A stretch of DNA of 64,000 nt from assembly GCF_006385595.1 (NCBI RefSeq), contig NZ_CP041046.1, forward strand, positions 992,001 through 1,056,000. Direction: 5' to 3'. Both the position numbers and the translations under genes were made by a program. A model generated the notes under the pieces. It was given only the letters and a program-made list of their open reading frames with translations, ran no database searches and was not told the origin of the DNA. Of this stretch, positions 17,452-24,915 are shown piece by piece (position 1 is the stretch's first letter; every line of letters begins with the position of its first letter). The DNA comes from Luteibacter pinisoli (lineage in GTDB: Bacteria; Pseudomonadota; Gammaproteobacteria; Xanthomonadales; Rhodanobacteraceae).

Positions 17452-17473
17452 AGCCCGGCCAGATGGCCGGGCT
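17452..17473 (-). repeat. Perfect hairpin between pckG and the ECF sigma gene
   Basis: AGCCCGGCC / GGCCGGGCT form a 9-bp stem with a 4-base loop just after the pckG stop. There is no T-run on the minus strand, so it may be an mRNA-stabilising hairpin or a factor-assisted terminator. Confidence 0.45.
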
Positions 17474-17485
17474 TGTCCGGGTGGG

Positions 17486-19276
17486 TCAGGCGACCCGTGC
17501 CTCGCGCCGCTCGATGGCGGCTTCAAGGGCGTCGCTGACGCGCTGGCGTTCGGCCTTCAGCCGTTCGGGCATGCGCGGGCCGTAGGTGTCGAGGTACAGG
17601 CCGATGTGGTTGAGCTCTTCCACCCAGCCGTCGATATCGACGTGAAGCAGGTCGTCCACCGTGGCGGGTGCGATGGCCAAGCCGTCGGTGTTGAGCTCAC
17701 CCGCGGCAGGCACGATGCCGATTGGGGTGTCCTCACCCTTGGCCAGGCCTTCCACGCGCTGGATCATCCAGTCGAGCACGCGCAGGTTTTCGCCGTAGCC
17801 CGGCCACATGAAGCGGCCGTCGGCATCCTTGCGGAACCAGTTGACGTGGAAGATCCGCGGCAGTTTCGCGCCGGGCTTGTCGAACGACAGCCAGTGGGCG
17901 AAGTAGTCGGCGAAGTTGTAGCCGCAGAACGGCTTCATCGCCATGGAATCGCGGCGCAGGACGCCGACGGCACCCGTGGCCGCGGCCGTGGTTTCCGAGC
18001 CCATGGCCGCGCCAACCAGCACGCCATGCGCCCAGTCCTTCGCCTCGAATACCAGCGGCACGAGCGACGGACGACGACCGCCGAAGACGATGGCCGAGAT
18101 CGGTACGCCCGCGGCGTCTTCGGATTCCGGCGCCCAGCTCGGGCACTGCCTTGCCGAGACGGTGAAGCGCGAGTTCGGATGCGCGGCGGGGCCGTTGGCA
18201 GCGTCGAACGGACGGCCCTGCCAGTCGGTCTTCGGCTCGCCTTCGCCCAGGCCTTCCCACCATGGACGGCCGTCCGCGGTGACCGCCGTGTTGGTGAAAA
18301 TGGCATCGTGCCCCAGCGTTTCCAGCGCAGCCGGGTTGGTGTTCGCACCGGTGCCCGGTGCCACGCCGAAGTAGCCGGCTTCCGGATTGATCGCCCACAG
18401 GCGGCCATCCTCACCCGGGGTCATCCAGCAGATGTCGTCGCCGACCGTCCACACCTTCCAGCCCGCTTCGCGGTAGCCCTCGGTGGGGATGAGCATGGCC
18501 AGGTTGGTCTTGCCGCAGGCGGACGGGAACGCGGCGGCGATGTAGTGCTTCTCGCCTTTCGGATTTTCGATGCCGACGATGAGCATGTGCTCGGCCAGCC
18601 AGCCTTCGCGACGCGCCTGGTGGCTGGCGATGCGCAGGGCGTGGCACTTCTTGCCGAGCAGCGCGTTGCCGCCGTAGCCCGAGCCGATCGACTTGATCGC
18701 GAGCTCGTCGGGGAAATGCATGATGAAGCGGCGTTCCGGGTCCAGGTCGCCCGTGGAGTGCAGGCCCTTCACGAAGCGGCCCTCGCGCTCGATGCGCGCC
18801 AGGGCGGGCGCACCCATGCGGGTCATGATGCGCATGTTGGCCACGACGTACGGGCTGTCGGTGATTTCGACGCCGCAACGGGCGATCGGCGAATCGATCG
18901 GGCCCATGCAGTAGGGAATCACGTACATGGTGCGGCCACGCATCGCACCCTCGAACAGGGCATCGATCTTGGCGTGGGCCTCGGCCGGCGCCATCCAGTG
19001 GTTGTTCGGGCCGGCGTCGTCCTGCTCCGGCGTGCACACGAAGGTGAGATGTTCCACGCGAGCCACATCCGACGGATGCGAGCGGTGCAGGTAGCTGCGG
19101 GGGTTGGTCTTCTCGTTGAGCGGGAGAAGATCACCGCTGGCCAGCATGGTTTCCACGAGCCGCGCATATTCCGCGTCCGACCCGTCGCACCACACGACGG
19201 AGGCGGGCTCCGTCAGGCGGGCGACATCGTCAACCCATCGATTCAATGCTTCCAACGAACTGCCTTGCGAACCCAT
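17486..19276 (-). CDS. pckG: Phosphoenolpyruvate carboxykinase (GTP)
   Basis: 596 residues of the GTP-dependent PEPCK family, which converts oxaloacetate plus GTP to PEP and CO2 in gluconeogenesis. Signature segments are FPSACGKTNLAML (P-loop with the reactive Cys), WTVGDDICWM, NPEAGYFGVAPGT and FGGRRPSLVPLV. The length matches the family (about 590-620). A GGAG precedes the ATG at 19276, and TTGTAA/TACTGT upstream may be its promoter. Use of the GTP enzyme rather than the ATP enzyme is typical of Xanthomonadales. Confidence 0.97.
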   Translation of the reverse strand: MGSQGSSLEALNRWVDDVARLTEPASVVWCDGSDAEYARLVETMLASGDLLPLNEKTNPRSYLHRSHPSDVARVEHLTFVCTPEQDDAGPNNHWMAPAEAHAKIDALFEGAMRGRTMYVIPYCMGPIDSPIARCGVEITDSPYVVANMRIMTRMGAPALARIEREGRFVKGLHSTGDLDPERRFIMHFPDELAIKSIGSGYGGNALLGKKCHALRIASHQARREGWLAEHMLIVGIENPKGEKHYIAAAFPSACGKTNLAMLIPTEGYREAGWKVWTVGDDICWMTPGEDGRLWAINPEAGYFGVAPGTGANTNPAALETLGHDAIFTNTAVTADGRPWWEGLGEGEPKTDWQGRPFDAANGPAAHPNSRFTVSARQCPSWAPESEDAAGVPISAIVFGGRRPSLVPLVFEAKDWAHGVLVGAAMGSETTAAATGAVGVLRRDSMAMKPFCGYNFADYFAHWLSFDKPGAKLPRIFHVNWFRKDADGRFMWPGYGENLRVLDWMIQRVEGLAKGEDTPIGIVPAAGELNTDGLAIAPATVDDLLHVDIDGWVEELNHIGLYLDTYGPRMPERLKAERQRVSDALEAAIERREARVA

Positions 19277-19371
19277 CCGGTGTGGTCTCCAGGTAAATGC
19301 CTGTAGAGACAGTAGTTTGCGGATCGTGGTATTTACAAGGCACGGCGCAGCAATTTCGCGGCGCCGTTCAG

Positions 19372-19962
19372 TCAGGACTCGGGCTTGTCCGGCGTCAGCG
19401 TGGTGATCACGTGCTCCACGTACGCATCGAATTCGTCGTGGGAAAGCCGCGGCAGGCCCAGAGTGAAGTTCAGCTGGAGGAAGCCGACGTACGCCGCATA
19501 GGTTAGGCGTGCGCGGTGCAGGGCCACCACTGGCTCCAGTCCCGCCTCGCTATACATGCGCGTCAGGAAATCCATGCGCCGCTGGGACACGCGCGACATC
19601 ACCGGGACCACCTGCGGATGGTCGAGGGCTTTCAGCAGGGCGGCATACACCCGGTGCGGCTGCAGCTCGTGCGCCACGCGGCGGAACAGCTCGGGCAGGC
19701 GCTTGCGCGGATCCGCAATGCGCTCGATCTCGGCCAGCACTTCGCGCTCGCCGTATTCTTCCCAGCGTTCCAGCGCGGCCTGGAGCAGCGCCTCGCGGGT
19801 GCGGAAATGCCAGTAAAAGCTACCTTTCGTCACGCCGAGGCGGCGGGCGAGGGCTTCTACGGCAAGCGCGCCCACGCCTTGCTCGGCGATCAACGCCAGG
19901 GCGCCGTCTTCCCAGTCTTCGGCGGAAAGGCGGACTCGTTCGGTCTTGGCACCATCGTTCAT
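19372..19962 (-). CDS. TetR-family transcriptional regulator
   Basis: 196 residues. The N-terminal helix-turn-helix is clear (ALALIAEQGVGALAVEALAR, then RRLGVTKGSFYWHFRTREAL). The C-terminal ligand domain is divergent. The gene is divergent from a hydrolase and fadE with 140 bp between starts, so control of those lipid-related genes by an acyl-CoA or fatty-acid-like ligand is a reasonable inference. The start at 19962 gives the typical spacing before the HTH. Confidence 0.9.
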   Translation of the reverse strand: MNDGAKTERVRLSAEDWEDGALALIAEQGVGALAVEALARRLGVTKGSFYWHFRTREALLQAALERWEEYGEREVLAEIERIADPRKRLPELFRRVAHELQPHRVYAALLKALDHPQVVPVMSRVSQRRMDFLTRMYSEAGLEPVVALHRARLTYAAYVGFLQLNFTLGLPRLSHDEFDAYVEHVITTLTPDKPES

Positions 19963-20039
19963 CCGCGCATGGTAGCCGGAATGGCCCCGTTTGCAATGCA
20001 TTCGCTTCCGTACGTGCTGCGTAAGACCTTGACTTTCCG

Positions 20040-20060
20040 TGCGTTACGTGACCGTACGCA
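20040..20060. promoter_or_regulatory. Palindrome, candidate TetR operator
   Basis: A 21-bp interrupted palindrome: TGCGT at 20040-20044 mirrored by ACGCA at 20056-20060, with GT/AC matches around the centre. It lies between the divergent tetR and hydrolase genes, just before the hydrolase -35 box. Confidence 0.4.
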
Positions 20061-20066
20061 TCCGTA

Positions 20067-20095
20067 TTGACGCGGCGTTTCCGGCCCTACATACT
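20067..20095 (+). promoter_or_regulatory. Candidate promoter giving a leaderless mRNA for the alpha/beta hydrolase
   Basis: TTGACG (20067-20072) and CATACT (20090-20095) are 17 bp apart. The ATG at 20103 comes seven bases after the -10 box, so transcription would start at or next to the start codon. No ribosome binding site is present upstream of this ATG. Confidence 0.5.
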
Positions 20096-20102
20096 CGGCC
20101 GT

Positions 20103-20978
20103 ATGGTTGCCGAACCCACCACCGTCCTGTCGTCGCCCCTGCGCCTCACCGCGCTGGATGGCCTGCTGCTTGCCGGCGAGCGCTGGGAAGGCGCCCGCCA
20201 GCCCGGCCTCGTGTTTGCCCATGGCTTTGGCCAGACCCGCAACGCCTGGTCGGGCAGTGCCCGCGCCCTCGCCGGCCAGGGTTACCCGGTGGTGACCTTC
20301 GACGCCCGCGGCCATGGCGAAAGCGAACACGTGCCGCGCGGCGAATACCACATGGAACAGTTCGTGGCCGACCTGGGCACCGTGGCCGACGCCGCGACCC
20401 CGGCGGACGGCCCGCGTCCGGTCGTGGTCGGCGCCTCGATGGGCGGCCTGCTGGCGCTCGTCGCGGCCGGCGAGGCGGACGGCGAGTGCCCGTTCTCGGC
20501 ACTCGTGCTGGTCGACATCACCCCGCGGTGGGAAACCCGCGGCGTGGAACGTATCCTCGGCTTCATGCGCGCCCACCCGCACGGATTCGCCAGCTACGAC
20601 GAGGCCGCCTCCGCCATCGAGGCCTACCTGCCGCAGCGCCGTGAGCGCAAGACGGAAAGCCAGCTGAAGCCGCTGCTTCGCCAGGGCGACGACGGCCGCC
20701 TCCGCTGGCACTGGGATCCGGCCCTGCTCGATGGCCTGGTCGAAGAAAGCGAGCGCTACCAGCCGCGCCTGTTCGCCGCCGCGGCGAAGGTGCAGGTGCC
20801 GGTGCTGCTGCTTTCCGGCGCCCGCAGCGACGTGGTCTCCAGCCATACCGTCGACGAATTCCTCCGCCTGGTCCCACATGCGCGCCACGTATCGCTTGCC
20901 GATGCCACGCACATGGTGGCCGGCGATGCCAACGACGCATTCACGCGAGAAATCGCAGCGTTCATGCAAACCCTTTGA
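20103..20978 (+). CDS. Alpha/beta hydrolase
   Basis: 291 residues. The oxyanion/HG region FAHGFGQTRNAW, DARGHGESEH, the nucleophile elbow GASMGG and the C-terminal THMVAGD (catalytic His) are all visible, as is the SGARSDVVS acid loop. The substrate is unknown; adjacency to fadE 41 bp downstream and to a divergent TetR suggests an ester or thioester of lipid metabolism. The start was chosen from resemblance and the promoter placement. Confidence 0.9.
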   Translation: MVAEPTTVLSSPLRLTALDGLLLAGERWEGARQPGLVFAHGFGQTRNAWSGSARALAGQGYPVVTFDARGHGESEHVPRGEYHMEQFVADLGTVADAATPADGPRPVVVGASMGGLLALVAAGEADGECPFSALVLVDITPRWETRGVERILGFMRAHPHGFASYDEAASAIEAYLPQRRERKTESQLKPLLRQGDDGRLRWHWDPALLDGLVEESERYQPRLFAAAAKVQVPVLLLSGARSDVVSSHTVDEFLRLVPHARHVSLADATHMVAGDANDAFTREIAAFMQTL

Positions 20979-21019
20979 GCAACACCCCTTAAGCACTACG
21001 ACGTTACGAGGTGATATCC

Positions 21020-23491
21020 ATGTCTGCGATCCTGGTTGTACTGGCGGCACTGATTGCCTCTGGTGCATGTGCTTACCACCGCACGTCCCTGAAGACGTGG
21101 GCCATCGCCACGGCGGCCACCACCTTCGTCGTCGGGCTCCTCGCCCGTGCGCCGGTGACCACGGTTATCGTGCTGATCCTGCTGGCCGCGGTCGCCGTGC
21201 CGCTGCTGATGGTGGATTTCCGCCGCAAGAAGATCAGCGCGCCGCTGCTGTCGATGTTTGCCAAGGTGACGCCGAAGCTGTCGGAAACCGAGCAAACCGC
21301 CCTGGAAGCCGGCACCGTCGGTTTCGAAGGCGAGCTGTTCTCGGGCATGCCGCGCTGGTCCGTGCTGCTCAAGCAGCCGAAGCCGGAACTGTCGGTGGAG
21401 GAGCAGGCGTTCCTTGACGGCCCCGTGGAAGAACTCTGCGCCATGGTCGACGACTGGCAGATCACCCACGAGCTGGCGGACCTGCCGCCGAACGTGTGGG
21501 AGTTCATCAAGAAGAACAAGTTCTTCGGCATGATCATCCCGAAGAGCTACGGCGGCCTCGGCTTCTCCGCGCTGGCCCACTCGGCCGTGCTGCAGAAGCT
21601 CTCCAGCATGTCGCAGACGCTGGCCTCCACCGTGGCCGTGCCCAACTCGCTCGGACCGGGCGAGTTGCTGATGCACTACGGCAGCGACGAGCAGAAGAAC
21701 CACTTCCTGCCGCGCCTGGCCGATGGCCGTGAAGTGCCGTGCTTCGCGCTGACCGGCCCCTACGCGGGTTCGGACGCCACCTCGATCCCGGATTTCGGCA
21801 TCGTCACCAAGGGCACGTGGAATGGCGAAGAAACCGTCGGTATCCGCCTGACCTTCGACAAGCGCTACATCACCCTGGCCCCGGTCGCCACGATCGTCGG
21901 CCTCGCGTTCCGCATGTACGACCCGGACAAGCTGCTGGGTGACAAGGAAGACCTGGGCATCACGCTGGCGCTGCTGCCGCGCGAAACCCCGGGGATGGAA
22001 ATCGGCCGTCGCCACTTCCCGCTGAATACGCCGTTCCAGAACGGCCCGATCCACGCGAAGGACATGTTCGTTCCGCTGTCCGTGCTGATCGGTGGCCCGC
22101 ACATGGCCGGCCAGGGCTGGCGCATGCTGGTCGAATGCCTGTCGGTGGGTCGTGCCATCTCGCTGCCGTCAAACGCCACTGGCGCCTCGCGCATGGCCGT
22201 CGCCGCCACGGGTGCCTATGCCCGCATGCGCAAGCAGTTCGGCCTGGCCATCGGCCGCTTCGAGGGCGTGGAAGAAGCGCTGGCCCGCATCGGCGGCCTG
22301 ACTTACGCCATGCAGGCGCTGTCGCGCTCGACCGCCGCCGCCGTGGACCGCGGTGAGAAGCCGGCCGTGCCCTCGGCGATCGCGAAGTACCACGCCACCG
22401 AATGGTGCCGCCAGATCGCCTCGGACGCGATGGACGTGCACGGCGGCAAGGGCGTGATCCTCGGCCCGAAGAATTACATGGGCCGCGGCTGGCAGAGCGT
22501 GCCCATCGCGATCACGGTGGAAGGCGCGAACATCATGACGCGCAGCCTGATGATCTTCGGCCAGGGTGCGATCCGCTGCCATCCTTATGTGCTGAAGGAA
22601 ATGCAGGCCCTGGGCATCGCCGATTACCGCGAGCGCCTGAAGACCTTCGATTCGGCGCTGTTCGGCCATATCGGCTTCGGCTTCTCCAACGCCGTGCGCA
22701 GTTTCGTGCTGGGCCTCACGGCCGCCCGTATCGGTGACGCCCCGGGCGACGCCTATACCCGCCGCTACTACCGTAAGCTCAACCGCTACTCGGCCGCGCT
22801 GGCGCTCTGCGCCGACGTCTCGATGGGCGTGCTGGGCGGCAAGCTGAAGTTCAAGGAAAAGCTGTCGGCGCGCCTGGGCGATACCCTGTCGTTCCTGTAC
22901 ATCGCCAGCGCCATGCTGAAGCGTTACGAAGACACCGGCCGTCCGGAAGCGGACCGTCCGCTGCTGGCCTGGGCGTTCCACCAGTGCGTGTGGAACATGC
23001 AGATGGCGCTCGATGGCGTGATCCGTAACTTCCCGGTCCGTCCGGTGGCATGGCTGCTGCGTTTCCTCGTGTTCCCGTTCGGCCGCCGCGAAGTGCCGCC
23101 GTCGGATCGCCTCGGTCGTCGCGTCGCCGCGCTGATCACGGCGCCGAGCGAGGCCCGCGATCGCCTGACCACGTGGACGTACCTGACCCCGACCCCGAAC
23201 AACGTCGTTGGCCAGATGAACGCGGTGCTGCCGGACGTCATCGCCGCCGAGCCGGTGGAGCGCAAGTTCCTCAAGGCGTTCAAGGGCGGCCAGCTGAAGG
23301 CGCACACGTACAACGAGCAGCTGGCGGAAGCCGAGAAGCTGGGCGCGATCACCGCGGCCGAGAGCGAGCTCCTGCAGCGTGTGCGTGATGCCGTCGCCGA
23401 GTTCATCTCGGTGGACGACTTCGATAGCGACGAGCTGAAGGCTGGCGTCGCCGCGAAGGCGGAGAAGATGGAAGCATCGCGGGCGGCTTGA
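21020..23491 (+). CDS. fadE: Acyl-CoA dehydrogenase, FadE type
   Basis: 823 residues, the long FadE form: two N-terminal membrane helices (about 3-20 and 25-60), then acyl-CoA dehydrogenase N-terminal, middle and C-terminal domains and a FadE-specific C-terminal extension. Motifs include FFGMIIPKSYGGLGFSA, CFALTGPYAGSDA and DVHGGKGVILGPKNYMGRGW. It catalyses the first oxidation of beta-oxidation at the inner membrane with FAD. The ATG at 21020 has GAGG upstream; the GTG nine bases earlier is less likely. Probably co-transcribed with the hydrolase and regulated by the divergent TetR. Confidence 0.96.
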   Translation: MSAILVVLAALIASGACAYHRTSLKTWAIATAATTFVVGLLARAPVTTVIVLILLAAVAVPLLMVDFRRKKISAPLLSMFAKVTPKLSETEQTALEAGTVGFEGELFSGMPRWSVLLKQPKPELSVEEQAFLDGPVEELCAMVDDWQITHELADLPPNVWEFIKKNKFFGMIIPKSYGGLGFSALAHSAVLQKLSSMSQTLASTVAVPNSLGPGELLMHYGSDEQKNHFLPRLADGREVPCFALTGPYAGSDATSIPDFGIVTKGTWNGEETVGIRLTFDKRYITLAPVATIVGLAFRMYDPDKLLGDKEDLGITLALLPRETPGMEIGRRHFPLNTPFQNGPIHAKDMFVPLSVLIGGPHMAGQGWRMLVECLSVGRAISLPSNATGASRMAVAATGAYARMRKQFGLAIGRFEGVEEALARIGGLTYAMQALSRSTAAAVDRGEKPAVPSAIAKYHATEWCRQIASDAMDVHGGKGVILGPKNYMGRGWQSVPIAITVEGANIMTRSLMIFGQGAIRCHPYVLKEMQALGIADYRERLKTFDSALFGHIGFGFSNAVRSFVLGLTAARIGDAPGDAYTRRYYRKLNRYSAALALCADVSMGVLGGKLKFKEKLSARLGDTLSFLYIASAMLKRYEDTGRPEADRPLLAWAFHQCVWNMQMALDGVIRNFPVRPVAWLLRFLVFPFGRREVPPSDRLGRRVAALITAPSEARDRLTTWTYLTPTPNNVVGQMNAVLPDVIAAEPVERKFLKAFKGGQLKAHTYNEQLAEAEKLGAITAAESELLQRVRDAVAEFISVDDFDSDELKAGVAAKAEKMEASRAA

Positions 23492-23513
23492 TCGGTTCGC
23501 GCTGCTGAATGAG

Positions 23514-23543
23514 AAGGGCCGGCCTTATCGCCGGCCCTTTTTT
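23514..23543 (+). terminator. Terminator after fadE
   Basis: AAGGGCCGGC / GCCGGCCCTT (10 bp) with a CTTATC loop and a run of T. Confidence 0.92.
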
Positions 23544-23861
23544 CTTGGGCTTGTGGGATGTCGAGGTCGGGGGCGGGCAAGGGCCTGCCCGCCCCCGAGT
23601 CCACACGGCACGTTTCGTGCCGCACAAGCCGGAGTATCCAAGCCCGTCTCTTTGTAAGAGCGCGCTTGCGCGCGACCAGCCAACAGGGCGGTCTCGCCAC
23701 GCCAGTGTCCGTCCTCTCTGACCACCTACACACGATGTCTCTTCCACTTACAGACATCGGCGGATCACCTTGATACGGTCGCTTCCGTTGCCCGCACACG
23801 CGCTGACGTAAAGCGCGCGGGCAACCACCGCCTTGTGCGGGAATGAACAAGGGAGCGAGTG
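23544..23861. other. Intergenic region with one REP-like element, no gene seen
   Basis: About 320 bp between the fadE terminator and the small ORF at 23862. Apart from the palindromic repeat at 23652 no coding or RNA feature could be supported. Confidence 0.5.
23652..23677 (+). repeat. REP-like palindromic repeat, copy 1
   Basis: TTGTAAGAG followed by the palindrome GCGCGCTTGCGCGC and GA. This is the widespread extragenic REP type of Pseudomonas/Xanthomonadales (TTGTAGGAGCGCGCTTGCGC form), with related copies at 24126, 26476 and 26514. Confidence 0.8.
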
Positions 23862-24131
23862 ATGAATCTGGAAAACGATACCTGGCCCATGCGGCATGCG
23901 GGCGATAGCGCAACGTGCGATCCGTCGGTCCACGATCTGCTGAACGAGGCGACGCAATGGCTTCAGTACGCGCGTGGCGTAACCCGCTTGCTGGCCGACC
24001 TGATCCACGAAGCCGATGCGGTGGACTGCAAGCAGGTGGCTCTGTCGATGGAAGCGATCGCCGCCATGACGCGACTGGGCGCCGACCGCGTCGCCGAGGC
24101 GCACGGGGAATGGCATGCACGCTTCTTGTAG
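23862..24131 (+). CDS. Small acidic protein of unknown function
   Basis: 89 residues, ATG at 23862 with GGAG six to nine bases upstream. It has no signal peptide. The C-terminal two thirds look like two amphipathic helices (LLNEATQWLQYARGVTRLLA and ALSMEAIAAMTRLGADRVAE). The length and helical pattern recall the small DUF6124/DUF3077-type proteins of Pseudomonas, but this is only a weak resemblance. Its TAG stop is supplied by the TTGTAGGAG of a REP-like element, so the original C-terminus may have been changed by the repeat. Confidence 0.6.
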   Translation: MNLENDTWPMRHAGDSATCDPSVHDLLNEATQWLQYARGVTRLLADLIHEADAVDCKQVALSMEAIAAMTRLGADRVAEAHGEWHARFL

Positions 24132-24151
24132 GAGCGCGTTTGCGCGCGAGA
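24126..24151 (+). repeat. REP-like palindromic repeat, copy 2
   Basis: TTGTAGGAGCGCG-TTT-GCGCGCGA; overlaps the stop codon of the ORF at 23862. Confidence 0.8.
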
Positions 24152-24279
24152 CACGGGCGCGTGGTTTCAGATCCTCTGTTCGCCGCTGCGAGTCGTAGGT
24201 GATTGCCGCAACGTTCGTAGTTCACGCCACGCGCGCCCTCACAAGCGTCTATCGTGTGCGCTCGCAAGAGGAGCCAGCG

Positions 24280-24691
24280 ATGGACGAAATGCTTAACTGT
24301 TGGAAAAAGAGCGTGTCTTCAATCGTCGCAGTCACATGCTTCGTCCTGGCTAACCCTGTCTTAGCCGAAGAGACGCCTCTCAGGACGCTCGCCATGATGG
24401 CGCCCGTAGAGCGTCAAGTCACGCTCGAAGCTATGCGGCAGCACGTGGATGCCGCGCTGGCTACGCATCGCGTCGAGGACTACCCATGGCCCATCGTCGC
24501 AGAACTGAGCATGGTTGAAGCGGAGAACGAGATTGTCGTCGACTTCGACAGCCGTCTGGCCGAATACGACATGCCCGATGACACGGGCGTATGTCATTAC
24601 GCACATGACGAGATATTCACGGTCCTCGAGGTGATGGATGCGACTGCGGGGGGTGCGATGTCTTTTTGGAGGACGTGAACGCGAGTTCTAG
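24280..24691 (+). pseudogene. Truncated, frameshifted paralogue of the adjacent amidase (N-terminal part only)
   Basis: The open part (24280-24678, 132 residues) has a signal peptide ending near VLAEE, then a domain matching residues 28-128 of the amidase at 24916. Shared features are the PxERQV motif, VEDYPWPIVAELS against IEDYPWPIVATVN, and IVVDFDSRL against IVVDLDRRI. At 24662 the frame shifts by one base: the other frame reads LFGGREREF and then TAG at 24689-24691, matching LYGGHEEEY of the intact copy. The amidase domain is absent. This looks like a tandem duplicate that has decayed. It keeps a ribosome binding site (AGGAG) and could still make a short secreted protein. Confidence 0.75.
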
Positions 24692-24915
24692 GAGAGGCGA
24701 CGGTTCCTGCGCGGCGCAATGGAGACCGTACGATCAAGTGGAAGCTTATGAGCTCGCACGCAATCAACCGTCTCGTGAAGACTTAGGTAGGGCTTCGCCT
24801 ACGCACGTTGATTGAACTGGCCGTCGTGAACCTCTGGGCTCCGTCCAATTCGCGGGGGTGTTTCGAGACCTGATCATTCCTTCGTCGCGATCTGCGACGT
24901 TTATGGAATGTACTA
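24679..24915. other. Intergenic remnant between the amidase paralogues
   Basis: About 240 bp without a clear gene. It holds a GTAGG-GCTTCG-CCTAC hairpin (24786-24801) and an inverted repeat CGTCGC/GCGACG (24883-24899) directly upstream of the amidase start. No further homology to the amidase could be made out. Confidence 0.45.

Noticed and set aside
17282..19306. 674-residue plus-strand open frame opposite pckG
   Set aside because: The minus strand encodes an unmistakable PEP carboxykinase; the plus frame is a His/Arg/Gly-rich antisense shadow.
24786..24801. GTAGG-CCTAC hairpin as a terminator of the broken amidase copy
   Set aside because: Short stem and no T-run follow it.
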